Below, in pieces: positions 6,738 through 13,200 of a DNA stretch of 13,279 bases. The position numbers and the translations under genes are program-made. The stretch spans positions 1-13,279 of the forward strand of contig CAMLKV010000017.1 of assembly GCA_946480635.1 (NCBI GenBank), read 5' to 3'. Numbering within the stretch: the first letter of the stretch is position 1; each line of letters begins with the position of its first letter. The notes under the pieces were generated by a model. The model had not been told where the DNA came from. It saw only the letters and a list, made by a program, of their open reading frames with translations, and did not search any database. Source of the stretch: an uncultured Flavobacterium sp. (GTDB taxonomy: Bacteria > Bacteroidota > Bacteroidia > Flavobacteriales > Flavobacteriaceae).

Positions 6738-7622
6738 ATGAAGAATTTGATTGTTTTATTATTGATTACTGTTGTGACATCTTTAAAAATTGATGCTCAG
6801 GAAAAATTCTCTGTTTATTTCGAAAGTAATAAGCATAGCTTGAATGCTGCTGAATACGAGTCGTTTTTAAATTGGATGATGAAAAACAAAGAATCTAAAA
6901 TTTTATCAATGCATGGTTTTACTGACGAAGATGGAACCAATCAATACAATGACACTCTGGCCTCTAAAAGAGTTCAATCGATTCTAAAAATAATCAACGG
7001 GAAAGTAAAAATTCGTGAAGACTTTAAAAAGATAAGTTTTGGAGAAAATTTTCAGCAATCACCAGATAAGAAAGAGAATAGGAAAGTGGTTATTTACTAT
7101 TTACTTCAAAAAGATTTGTCAAAAGAAGAAGAAATACTGGGTTTAAAAGCCAAGGGGTATGTTTTGGTAAAGAGAAAGTCATTTCCAGATAAAATAACGG
7201 TTACAAATCCAAACGGAACAAAATCTGAATATAAGCTTGATGTTGAATTTATGAAGACTCTTAACGAAGCGCCAAAAGGACAAAAGCTTAAAATAGAAAA
7301 TCTAAACTTTATCCTAAATACTTATGCGGTAACTAATGAGTCAAGAGGAAAACTATACGAGTTGCTTCTAGTAATGCAAAACAATCCAAAGTTGAAAATA
7401 GATATTCAAGGTCATGTGTGCTGTGTGAAATCAGATAAGCAAGATTTGTCGACACAAAGAGCGAAAGCTGTGTATAAGTTTTTAGAAATCAATGAAATTG
7501 ATAAGACCCGTATGAGTTACCAAGGATTTGGAAGCACTCAGCCATTATTTGCTGTACCTGAAAAATCTGAAACCGAGCGAGCAGCAAATCGAAGAGTTGA
7601 GATTGAAATTATTGAAAACTAA
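6738..7622 (+). CDS. Exported protein with two OmpA-like domains
   Basis: 294 residues from the ATG at 6738. An upstream in-frame TTG at 6672 was rejected because that extension would run through the glnN terminator and destroy the signal peptide. Residues 1-20 are a signal peptide (LIVLLLITVVTS core, cleavage before Gln21). Residues about 22-122 form one OmpA-like domain: FSVYFESNK, HGFTDEDGT (59-67), NDTLASKRV (71-79), ENRKVVI (113-119). Residues about 180-294 form a second: GHVCCVKSD (225-233), LSTQRAKAV (237-245), ANRRVEI (283-289). OmpA-like domains bind the diaminopimelate of peptidoglycan through an Asp and an Arg. The first domain keeps both; in the second Cys-Cys replaces the usual Thr-Asp after GH. 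No beta-barrel or lipobox is present, so it is probably a soluble periplasmic wall-binding protein. Transcription may come from read-through of glnN or from a very close promoter. Confidence 0.82.
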   Translation: MKNLIVLLLITVVTSLKIDAQEKFSVYFESNKHSLNAAEYESFLNWMMKNKESKILSMHGFTDEDGTNQYNDTLASKRVQSILKIINGKVKIREDFKKISFGENFQQSPDKKENRKVVIYYLLQKDLSKEEEILGLKAKGYVLVKRKSFPDKITVTNPNGTKSEYKLDVEFMKTLNEAPKGQKLKIENLNFILNTYAVTNESRGKLYELLLVMQNNPKLKIDIQGHVCCVKSDKQDLSTQRAKAVYKFLEINEIDKTRMSYQGFGSTQPLFAVPEKSETERAANRRVEIEIIEN

Positions 7623-7631
7623 AAATGAACT

Positions 7632-7652
7632 CATAATTCATAATTCATAATT
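7632..7652 (+). repeat. Three 7-bp tandem repeats (CATAATT) in the purM promoter region
   Basis: CATAATT is repeated exactly at 7632, 7639 and 7646. The third copy falls between the -7 box and the expected -33 position of the purM promoter, so a gain or loss of one unit would alter promoter spacing or the upstream element. Confidence 0.75.
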
Positions 7653-7666
7653 AAATTTTATCTTTG
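7637..7666 (+). promoter_or_regulatory. Putative purM promoter
   Basis: TATCTTTG at 7659-7666 is an exact TAnnTTTG box. TTC at 7637-7639 lies 19 bases upstream in the -33 position. The purM ATG is 25 bases after the box. The -33 element is imperfect and is made by the CATAATT repeats. Confidence 0.6.
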
Positions 7667-7691
7667 CGCCACAACAACACTAACTAATTTC

Positions 7692-8870
7692 ATGAGTTCA
7701 GATACTTCAAAAAGGTATGCACTTCGTGGCGTTTCTGCTGCTAAGGAAGATGTGCATAATGCCATTAAAAACATAGATAAAGGATTATTTCCAAAAGCTT
7801 TCTGTAAAATTGTTCCTGATTATTTAACTAATGATGAAGATTATTGTTTAATCATGCATGCAGATGGTGCGGGGACTAAATCTTCTTTGGCGTATATGTA
7901 CTGGAAAGAAACAGGAGATATGTCTGTTTGGAAAGGTATAGCTCAAGATGCTTTAATAATGAACATTGATGATTTATTGTGTGTGGGAGCTGTCGATAAT
8001 ATTATGCTTTCTTCAACCATAGGTCGAAATAAAAATCTGATTCCTGGTGAAGTTATTTCTGCGATTATTAATGGAACAGAAGATTTAATAGAAGAATTAA
8101 AATCATTTGGCGTTACTATCAATTCAACAGGTGGCGAAACTGCCGATGTTGGTGATTTAGTTCGTACAATCATCGTAGATTCAACGGTTACAGCTCGTAT
8201 GAAGCGTGCCAATGTAATTGATAATGCAAATATAAAAGCTGGGAATGTTATCGTCGGATTGGCTTCTTACGGGCAAGCATCTTACGAATCATCATATAAC
8301 GGCGGAATGGGAAGTAACGGATTGACATCTGCGCGTCATGATGTGTTTGCTAAATATCTAGCCGAAAAATATCCAGAAAGTTATGATGCTTCAGTTCCTT
8401 CAGATTTAGTCTATTCAGGAAACGTGAAATTGACAGATGCTGTTGAAGGTTCTCCAATAGATGCTGGAAAATTAGTGTTGTCTCCAACACGTACGTATGC
8501 TCCAATCATTAAAAAAATACTTGAAAAATATTCTCCAAACGACATTCACGGAATGGTGCACTGCAGTGGTGGGGCGCAAACAAAGGTATTACACTTTGTG
8601 GATAATGTTCATGTGATTAAAGATAATTTATTTCCAGTGCCACCTTTGTTTAAATTAATTCAGGAGCAATCTGGAACCGATTGGAAAGAAATGTATCAGG
8701 TGTTCAATTCTGGTCACCGTATGGAATTATATGTATCTCCAGAAATTGCTAACGACATTATCGAAATTTCTAAATCATTTAATGTAGATGCTCAAATTGT
8801 GGGTAGAGTAGAAGCATCTCAAAATAAAAAACTTACTATTACTTCAGAATTTGGTACTTTTGAATATTAG
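7692..8870 (+). CDS. purM: Phosphoribosylformylglycinamidine cyclo-ligase (AIR synthase), Bacteroidetes-type
   Basis: 392 residues, longer than the roughly 345 of E. coli PurM but usual for Bacteroidetes. It catalyses the ATP-dependent ring closure of FGAM to AIR in purine synthesis, in the cytoplasm. Visible motifs are HADGAGTKS (56-64, the ATP and metal binding DGxGTK), QDALIMNIDDLLCVGA (85-100), GGETADVGD (147-155), and GGMGSNGLTSARHD, the counterpart of the SNG loop. The C-terminal half carries HCSGGAQTKV and FNSGHRMELYV, matching the AIRS C-terminal domain. The gene has its own promoter with tandem repeats. It is followed directly by a structured repeat, not by another pur gene; guaA at the right end is the only other purine gene here. 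The diverged sequence means it is sometimes labelled only AIR synthase-related, but PurM is the best call. Confidence 0.9.
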   Translation: MSSDTSKRYALRGVSAAKEDVHNAIKNIDKGLFPKAFCKIVPDYLTNDEDYCLIMHADGAGTKSSLAYMYWKETGDMSVWKGIAQDALIMNIDDLLCVGAVDNIMLSSTIGRNKNLIPGEVISAIINGTEDLIEELKSFGVTINSTGGETADVGDLVRTIIVDSTVTARMKRANVIDNANIKAGNVIVGLASYGQASYESSYNGGMGSNGLTSARHDVFAKYLAEKYPESYDASVPSDLVYSGNVKLTDAVEGSPIDAGKLVLSPTRTYAPIIKKILEKYSPNDIHGMVHCSGGAQTKVLHFVDNVHVIKDNLFPVPPLFKLIQEQSGTDWKEMYQVFNSGHRMELYVSPEIANDIIEISKSFNVDAQIVGRVEASQNKKLTITSEFGTFEY

Positions 8871-8977
8871 TAGCAATTTCCCGCTGTACACTATATCTTT
8901 TTTGTAGCCTGAGTAGATTCCTGAGCTTGTCGAAGGATCGAAGGCTACAAAAAAGGATGCCGTTTCCATCGGGGCTA
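8871..8977. repeat. Structured intergenic repeat with 14-bp perfect inverted stem
   Basis: CTTTTTTGTAGCCT (8897-8910) is the exact reverse complement of 8942-8955, with a 31-base loop. Outer bases TAGC (8871-8874) and CCCG (8879-8882) can pair with CGGGGCTA (8970-8977), giving a long interrupted stem that starts right after the purM stop. The loop contains CCTGAGC-TTGTCGAAGG (8921-8937), a REP-like core found also downstream at 9811-9828. It looks like a dispersed flavobacterial intergenic element, possibly with a second repeat nested in its loop. There is no T-run after the stem, so it is not a standard terminator. Confidence 0.7.
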
Positions 8978-8992
8978 AAATAAATTCAAAGT

Positions 8993-9349
8993 ATGTACGA
9001 ACTACTTTTTTGGAAATACCTAGATGAGATTTACTTAAATCATCAAGAAGTTTATGAAGCTTTAATAGAAAAACAATCAGTCGATGGTTTAGAAGATTTA
9101 CCTATCGATATTATTATAAATAGAATTTCTAAAGTTTTCTCTAATTGGGAAAAAGTAGATGATTTTAGTTTTAAGAATACAAAAGGAGTAGGGGCATTCC
9201 ATATAATTACTACATCACAAAGTGTCCAAATCAATTGCTACGGTACAAAAGGTGGCGATATGGAAAAACTATGTCAAATAATGGAAGAGTTCAAGTGTCC
9301 ATTATATGATCCGCAAGTTCCTGTGCGTTATGATGAATTTAATGAATAA
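8993..9349 (+). CDS. Small protein of unknown function, immunity-protein-like
   Basis: 118 residues, soluble, acidic, no signal peptide. Not confidently recognised. The N-terminal third is helical (LLFWKYLDEIYLNHQEVYEAL). The middle has ISKVFSNWEKVDDFSF, then two strands AFHIITTSQSVQINCYG, and the end has EEFKCPLYDPQVPVRYDEF. The late C-P-L-Y-D-P-Q-x-x-x-R-Y motif resembles small proteins often found singly or in tandem as candidate immunity proteins of polymorphic toxins; that reading rests on pattern memory. The gene begins 16 bases after the structured repeat and is followed after 6 bases by the next gene, so the two form a unit. No -7 box is visible between purM and this gene, so read-through from purM is possible. 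No toxin gene is present nearby. Confidence 0.7.
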   Translation: MYELLFWKYLDEIYLNHQEVYEALIEKQSVDGLEDLPIDIIINRISKVFSNWEKVDDFSFKNTKGVGAFHIITTSQSVQINCYGTKGGDMEKLCQIMEEFKCPLYDPQVPVRYDEFNE

Positions 9350-9355
9350 TTATAG

Positions 9356-9796
9356 ATGAAGATAAACCCAAAAATAGGAATTGACCAATTGGTTTTCGGG
9401 ATGAAACAAAAAGACGTAGAAAAAATCTATGGAAGTCCTGACAAACAATTTAAAGATGAAGATCAAAACATCATTTACTTATACAATGATAAAAAATGGC
9501 GTTTGACATTTTATGAAGACGAAGATTTCCGTTTTGGATATATTATTTCTTCAAATTCAAATTTAGAATTGTTCGACCAAAAAATTATTGGACAATCAAT
9601 TCAAACAGTTGAAGATTTGCTAAAATCAAAGAATTTTAAGACTATGGAAGTAGAATCATTTGATTCAGTCGATAATTACTTTAATGAAAGTAATTGGATG
9701 ATTTTTCAAGTAGAATACAATGAAATAATCCGATTTGAACTAGGAGCAGTTTTTAACGAAAAAGAAGACGAATTCGACTGGAAGTTTAAAGGATAA
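9356..9796 (+). CDS. Small protein of unknown function, immunity-protein-like
   Basis: 146 residues, soluble, acidic, no signal peptide. Not confidently recognised. It begins with KIGIDQLVFGMKQKDVEKIYGSP, a pattern (I-x-x-L-x-F-G-M-x-x-x-x-V-x-x-x-x-G-x-P) shared by SmpA/BamE-like folds and by many small cytoplasmic proteins considered immunity factors. Further on, IIYLYNDKKWRLTFYEDEDF and IIGQSIQTVEDLLKSKNF fit the same layout of strands followed by a repeat of the G-x-x-x-x-V unit. The C-terminal part is strand-rich and ends FNEKEDEFDWKFKG. It lies 6 bases after the previous gene and is probably co-translated with it. A REP-like repeat follows 12 bases after the stop. Real gene by length, codon pattern and spacing; function inferred only. 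Confidence 0.72.
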   Translation: MKINPKIGIDQLVFGMKQKDVEKIYGSPDKQFKDEDQNIIYLYNDKKWRLTFYEDEDFRFGYIISSNSNLELFDQKIIGQSIQTVEDLLKSKNFKTMEVESFDSVDNYFNESNWMIFQVEYNEIIRFELGAVFNEKEDEFDWKFKG

Positions 9797-9808
9797 ATCG
9801 TCTTGCGA

Positions 9809-9830
9809 TCCCTGAGCGAAGTCGAAGGGA
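9809..9830. repeat. REP-like palindromic repeat
   Basis: TCCCT (9809-9813) and AGGGA (9826-9830) pair around the core GAGCGAAGTCGA. The sequence CCTGAGC-GAAGTCGAAGG (9811-9828) is a variant of the core at 8921-8937. The two copies enclose the pair of small genes 8993-9796. Confidence 0.65.
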
Positions 9831-9840
9831 AAGTTTTAAT

Positions 9841-9867
9841 AAAAAATCCCGCCTTTTGAGCGGGATT
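9841..9867 (-). terminator. Rho-independent terminator of the nrnA-gldI-PPIase unit
   Basis: AATCCCGC (9845-9852) pairs with GCGGGATT (9860-9867) around a 7-base loop. On the minus strand the stem is followed by six T (complement of 9841-9846). It lies 8 bases after the stop of the cyclophilin-FKBP gene. It could also stop plus-strand transcripts from the small genes, but the plus side lacks a good T-run. Confidence 0.88.
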
Positions 9868-9875
9868 AATTTGAA

Positions 9876-10985
9876 TTATTTTGTTGGAGTTCCTGCAGGG
9901 GCAGGCATCGCTTCTAATAACTCTAATTCAAAAACCAAATTAGTATTAGGAGGAATAACACCACCAGCACCTTGAGCACCATATCCTAAGTTTGAAGGAA
10001 TAAAAAGTAACGCTTTATCGCCAATGTTCATTTTCTCTAAACCTTCTAAAAATCCTGGTATTAAACCATCTTTTTTTCCTGCTTGGAAAGGGAAAGGTTG
10101 GTAGCCATTTTGCGCAGCACGATTAGCATCCCATTTTCCGTATGCTTTGTTTACATCAGCATAACTTGAATCAAATAAGTTACCATCTTCAAAATAACCA
10201 GCATAGTTCACATATACTGTAGAACCAGCAACTGGTTTTTTACCAGAACCTTTTTGAATAATGTTATATACCAATCCTGATTCAGTTTTTGTTCCAGAAG
10301 CTTTTGCTTGTGCAAATGTTGCTACTTTATCCGCTTTTACTTTTGCATATTTTGCCTCGTTAGCTTTTTGTTCAGCTACTTGATTTTGTACATGATCTTT
10401 GAAGATTTTTGCAGCATCAAATTTTTTAGCTTTAGCACCTTTACGAATAATAGTAACTTTTTTAATCACATCATCTTGAGCAATAGCGTTAACTACATCT
10501 TGACCTGTCACAACATGACCAAAAACAGTATGGCGACCATCTAACCAAGGAGTCGCTTTATGTGTAATGAAAAACTGAGAACCGTTTGTGCCTGGTCCAG
10601 CATTTGCCATCGATAAAATTCCAGGGCCTGTATGTTTTAACTCAGGAACAATTTCATCTTTAAATTTATATCCAGGTCCTCCAGAACCGTTTCCGTCTGG
10701 GTCACCACCTTGAATCATAAAGTCAGCAATAACTCTATGAAATTTTAATCCATCATAAAAAGGTTTTCCGCTGTATTTTTCATTAACCATAGTGTTTTTT
10801 CCTTCAGCTAATGCAACGAAGTTTGCAACCGTTACCGGAGTTTTTTCGTATTCTAATTGTAAAACGATTTTTCCTTTGCTTGTTTCTAATTCTGCATACA
10901 TTCCGTCAGGTAAATTTTGATCACCTGAATTACATGAGAATAAGAAAGCGAAAAAACTTAAAAATAAACTTGTCATTCGATTCAT
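9876..10985 (-). CDS. Cyclophilin-FKBP fusion peptidyl-prolyl isomerase, lipoprotein
   Basis: 369 residues with two unrelated prolyl-isomerase domains in one chain. Residues 1-17 are a lipoprotein signal peptide ending LFSC, with Cys18 the lipidated residue. Residues about 29-182 are a cyclophilin: KFHRVI (81-86), QGGDP (92-96), [16 protein letters not shown] (125-140), [10 protein letters not shown] (147-156); the catalytic Arg84, Gln92 and Gln137 are present. Residues 185-230 are a Lys- and Ala-rich helical linker. Residues about 245-360 are an [19 protein letters not shown] (261-275), [19 protein letters not shown] (307-325), IPSNLGYG (329-336), [17 protein letters not shown] (341-357). 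It probably helps fold exported proteins in the periplasm. It is the last gene of a unit with gldI (26-base gap). An internal Met4 could be an alternative start with no effect on the lipobox. Confidence 0.93.
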   Translation of the reverse strand: MNRMTSLFLSFFAFLFSCNSGDQNLPDGMYAELETSKGKIVLQLEYEKTPVTVANFVALAEGKNTMVNEKYSGKPFYDGLKFHRVIADFMIQGGDPDGNGSGGPGYKFKDEIVPELKHTGPGILSMANAGPGTNGSQFFITHKATPWLDGRHTVFGHVVTGQDVVNAIAQDDVIKKVTIIRKGAKAKKFDAAKIFKDHVQNQVAEQKANEAKYAKVKADKVATFAQAKASGTKTESGLVYNIIQKGSGKKPVAGSTVYVNYAGYFEDGNLFDSSYADVNKAYGKWDANRAAQNGYQPFPFQAGKKDGLIPGFLEGLEKMNIGDKALLFIPSNLGYGAQGAGGVIPPNTNLVFELELLEAMPAPAGTPTK

Positions 10986-11011
10986 TTTAGTTAATAATAA
11001 TTATAATATAG

Positions 11012-11590
11012 TTATTCAATTTTAGTTTCTGGTTTTGCAGTAGGGTCTGGCTTAACATCATTAAGTGTTACAATACACATTAAAGGTTGGTTGGTGCCAA
11101 TTCTGTTATTGTCACCGTGATATCCAAAAGCCAAATGTGAAGGGAAAAGGAATTTTACCTTATCGCCAGTATTCATTAGTTTAAGACCGTATCTAATTCC
11201 AATTATCATGTCCTGTTTGTCAACTTTGTATTGTTGAGGTTTTAATTCAGTTTGAGAATAAATGGTTTTTCCGTTTAAATCTTTAATTTCATAGTCAAAG
11301 AAAGCAATTTCACCTTTTTCAGGTTTTTCTGTTGATGCTTCATTTTTAGATAAATAGGTGTACCAATATCCTTTTGTCGAAGCAATATAATCTGAAGCAG
11401 TATCTTTTTTAATGATATTAGCAATAATACTTTCTTCGTTCTGATTTAACTTTTTATTTCTTTCTACCGATTGTTTCATAAACTCACCCGAAGCATGAGA
11501 AACAGGTCTTCTTGCTTCTTGTTTTTGTGAACAACAAGTAACTAAATTCATGCCAAGAAGTAAACATCCCACAATTTTTATAGCCTTCAT
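11012..11590 (-). CDS. gldI: Gliding-motility FKBP-type prolyl isomerase lipoprotein GldI
   Basis: 192 residues. A signal peptide with lipobox LVTC (16-19) is followed by a second Cys at 20; Cys19 is the likely lipid attachment site. The segment ARRPVSHASGEFMKQSVERN (26-45) is characteristic of GldI. Residues about 90-180 are an FKBP-like domain: KGEIAFFDYEIKD (92-104), GIRYGLKLMNTGDKVKFLFP (131-150), SHLAFGYHGD (151-160) and NQPLMCIVTL (167-176). GldI is required for gliding and chitin use in Flavobacterium johnsoniae and is thought to assist folding of gliding and type IX secretion components in the periplasm. The start is 5 bases after the stop of the upstream NrnA-like gene, so co-transcription is very likely. 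The next gene down also encodes an FKBP domain, so two envelope isomerases are made together. Confidence 0.92.
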   Translation of the reverse strand: MKAIKIVGCLLLGMNLVTCCSQKQEARRPVSHASGEFMKQSVERNKKLNQNEESIIANIIKKDTASDYIASTKGYWYTYLSKNEASTEKPEKGEIAFFDYEIKDLNGKTIYSQTELKPQQYKVDKQDMIIGIRYGLKLMNTGDKVKFLFPSHLAFGYHGDNNRIGTNQPLMCIVTLNDVKPDPTAKPETKIE

Positions 11591-11595
11591 ATTTT

Positions 11596-12606
11596 TTACT
11601 TTTTAGTTTCTTTTACAATTTTGATGAATTTTGCAACAGTGTCTTCAATGCTTACTGTCGATTTTCCTCCAGCTGCATTAATATGACCTCCACCGTTAAA
11701 ATAATCTCGAGCAAACTGATTTACATCAAAATCACCTTGCGAACGGAACGAAATTTTGATAATCCCTTCCGATTTATTTTCGATAAAGATAGCAGTAAAA
11801 TCGATTCCATCAATAGTTAATCCATAATTAACAAAACCTTCAGTATCTCCTTTTTGATAATGATGTGCGTCAAGCTCTTCCTGTGTAAGAGTTATATACG
11901 ATGTTTTATACTCCGGCATAAGCTTCATGTTCTGCAAAGCCTTTCCTAAAAGTTGTAATCGGTTATACGAACTTGTATCAAATAAATTGTTGTGAATTTG
12001 TGCGCTGTTTACACCTTTGTCCACTAAGTTGGCTGCAACGCGTAATGTAGTGCTGGTTGTAGATGAAAAACGGAAAGAACCAGTATCAGTAACTAATCCA
12101 GTATATAAACAAGTTCCAACAGTAGCATTTATTAAATTTTCTTGACCTAATTGCGTAATAAAATGATACACCATTTCACAAGCCGAACTCATTTTAGTGT
12201 CAGAATACATGTATTTTGCATAATCATCTGGCAACTGATGATGATCTATCATGATAAAAGTTTTGTCAAGCTTTTCTAAAAAACTTCCCATGAACTCACC
12301 AGTTCGATGAAAGGCATTAAAATCTAATGTGAAAATAATATCAGCCTCATTTAGCTTAGGTTCACAAACTTCATGATTTTCTTCAAAAAGCAATACTTTG
12401 TCTGCACCTGGCATCCATTTTAAATAATCAGCAAATTCGTTGGGCGAAATTACAGTTACTTCGTGTTGTAACTGTATTAAAAAATGATACAATCCTAAAG
12501 TAGACCCCATAGAGTCTCCATCCTGATTGCGATGCGGTAGTATAACTATCTTTTTTGGAGAAGCTAACAGTTCTTTTATAGCTTCAATATCTTGTTCATT
12601 CATCAT
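11596..12606 (-). CDS. nrnA: DHH-DHHA1 phosphoesterase, NrnA-like (oligoribonuclease / pAp phosphatase)
   Basis: 336 residues from the ATG at 12606. A TTG five codons upstream was rejected because the stretch before the ATG holds a -7 type box. A second ATG follows immediately and could also be used. DHH-domain motifs are ILPHRNQDGDSMGS (22-35; His25, Asp29, Asp31), FTLDFN (92-97; Asp95), IDHH (120-123), GLVTDTG, and the DHHA1 motif FNGGGHINAAGG (303-314). This is the layout of NrnA proteins, which degrade short RNA oligonucleotides and dephosphorylate pAp to AMP in the cytoplasm. The usual HxNPDGDA has Gln instead of Pro and Ser instead of Ala here, conservative for the metal site. First gene of the unit with gldI and the dual isomerase. 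The dual activity is known for the family; which activity dominates cannot be read from sequence. Confidence 0.9.
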   Translation of the reverse strand: MMNEQDIEAIKELLASPKKIVILPHRNQDGDSMGSTLGLYHFLIQLQHEVTVISPNEFADYLKWMPGADKVLLFEENHEVCEPKLNEADIIFTLDFNAFHRTGEFMGSFLEKLDKTFIMIDHHQLPDDYAKYMYSDTKMSSACEMVYHFITQLGQENLINATVGTCLYTGLVTDTGSFRFSSTTSTTLRVAANLVDKGVNSAQIHNNLFDTSSYNRLQLLGKALQNMKLMPEYKTSYITLTQEELDAHHYQKGDTEGFVNYGLTIDGIDFTAIFIENKSEGIIKISFRSQGDFDVNQFARDYFNGGGHINAAGGKSTVSIEDTVAKFIKIVKETKK

Positions 12607-12610
12607 GTTG

Positions 12611-12618
12611 CGAAAATA
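12611..12618 (-). promoter_or_regulatory. Putative -7 box directly before nrnA
   Basis: The minus strand reads TATTTTCG, one mismatch to TAnnTTTG, ending only 4 bases before the ATG at 12606. If used, transcription would start at or just inside the start codon, giving a leaderless or near-leaderless mRNA; use of the second ATG would give a leader of only a few bases. Confidence 0.4.
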
Positions 12619-12707
12619 CAATTTATATGAACAAATAATAATGTTTTTCTATGCGAATTGTTTTTATAACCCCTGCTATTGAGTGAATTTTTGACCTTGA
12701 ATTTAGT

Positions 12708-13031
12708 CTATTGTTGTAAATTAGAATATTCAGGATATTTTATATCGATAAATTCTTCAACCCAACTTTTTAATAGTTCCAAAGAGTGAGAGTCGTCAGC
12801 ACTATATAGTCTTATAATTCTAGCGCTATCAATATCCTTCAATGTTTTGGAACACTTTTTCTTAATAAAGGTGTTAAATAAACTTAAAAATTCATGTATT
12901 TGGGAATCTTCTTTTCCTATTGTATATCCAGAAAAAAATAAAAAAAATCCCTCAACATTATGAATGGAAAACAATTTTGGTCGCTCCAATGTATATAATA
13001 ATAAGTCTATATTCTCTAATTTATTTGACAT
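12708..13031 (-). CDS. Small protein of unknown function
   Basis: 107 residues, soluble, no signal peptide. Not recognised with confidence. The N-terminal pattern LLLYTLERPKLFSIHNVEGFFLFFSGYTIG (10-39) loosely follows a common small-protein layout in which a helix is followed by R-P-x-M/L-x and then a helix ending F-x-x-G-Y. The C-terminal part has ARIIRLYSADDSHSLELLKSWVEEF (70-94), again fitting that layout. Relatives, as I remember them, are often annotated as hypothetical or immunity-like. It is separated from nrnA by about 100 bases and from guaA by 169 bases, with no partner and no clear promoter; TATTTTAG on the minus strand at 13091-13098 is a one-mismatch -7 box. Slightly more AT-rich and with weaker codon bias than the housekeeping neighbours, consistent with an accessory insertion. 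Confidence 0.65.
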   Translation of the reverse strand: MSNKLENIDLLLYTLERPKLFSIHNVEGFFLFFSGYTIGKEDSQIHEFLSLFNTFIKKKCSKTLKDIDSARIIRLYSADDSHSLELLKSWVEEFIDIKYPEYSNLQQ

Positions 13032-13189
13032 GAAAAGCCGTATGATTTATAATTTCAGAGTAAAAATGGTTTACATAAAAACTGTTATTGCTAAAATACG
13101 AAAAGTGTTTTGTGTAAGAATAAAAATAGATGAAGTTTAAATAATTAAAAAACTTTTTTAGCTCTATTTTTCAGTCTGCGAGAAATGTC

Positions 13190-13197
13190 TATTTTTG
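13190..13197 (+). promoter_or_regulatory. Putative guaA -7 box abutting the start codon
   Basis: TATTTTTG matches TAnnTTTG exactly and ends 3 bases before the guaA ATG at 13201. The 9-base string TCTATTTTT occurs twice, at 13163 and 13188; the first copy covers the -33 region. A start of transcription at or near the A of ATG is implied, hence a leaderless transcript. Confidence 0.5.
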
Positions 13198-13200
13198 CAC

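Noticed and set aside
8897..8955. Terminator of purM
   Set aside because: The stem is perfect but has a 31-base loop and the T-run lies on the 5' side of the stem; no T-run follows on the plus strand.
10308..10544. Plus-strand ORF opposite the cyclophilin-FKBP gene, and similar antisense ORFs at 3206-3442, 3524-3868, 5721-6062, 7943-8212, 2206-2469 and 9052-9234
   Set aside because: All lie on the opposite strand of well-supported genes and have low-complexity translations without domains; they are shadows.
13146..13160. AT palindrome TAAAAAA-C-TTTTTTA upstream of guaA as a terminator
   Set aside because: Pure A/T stem with a single-base centre; it cannot form a stable hairpin and such runs are expected in AT-rich intergenic DNA.
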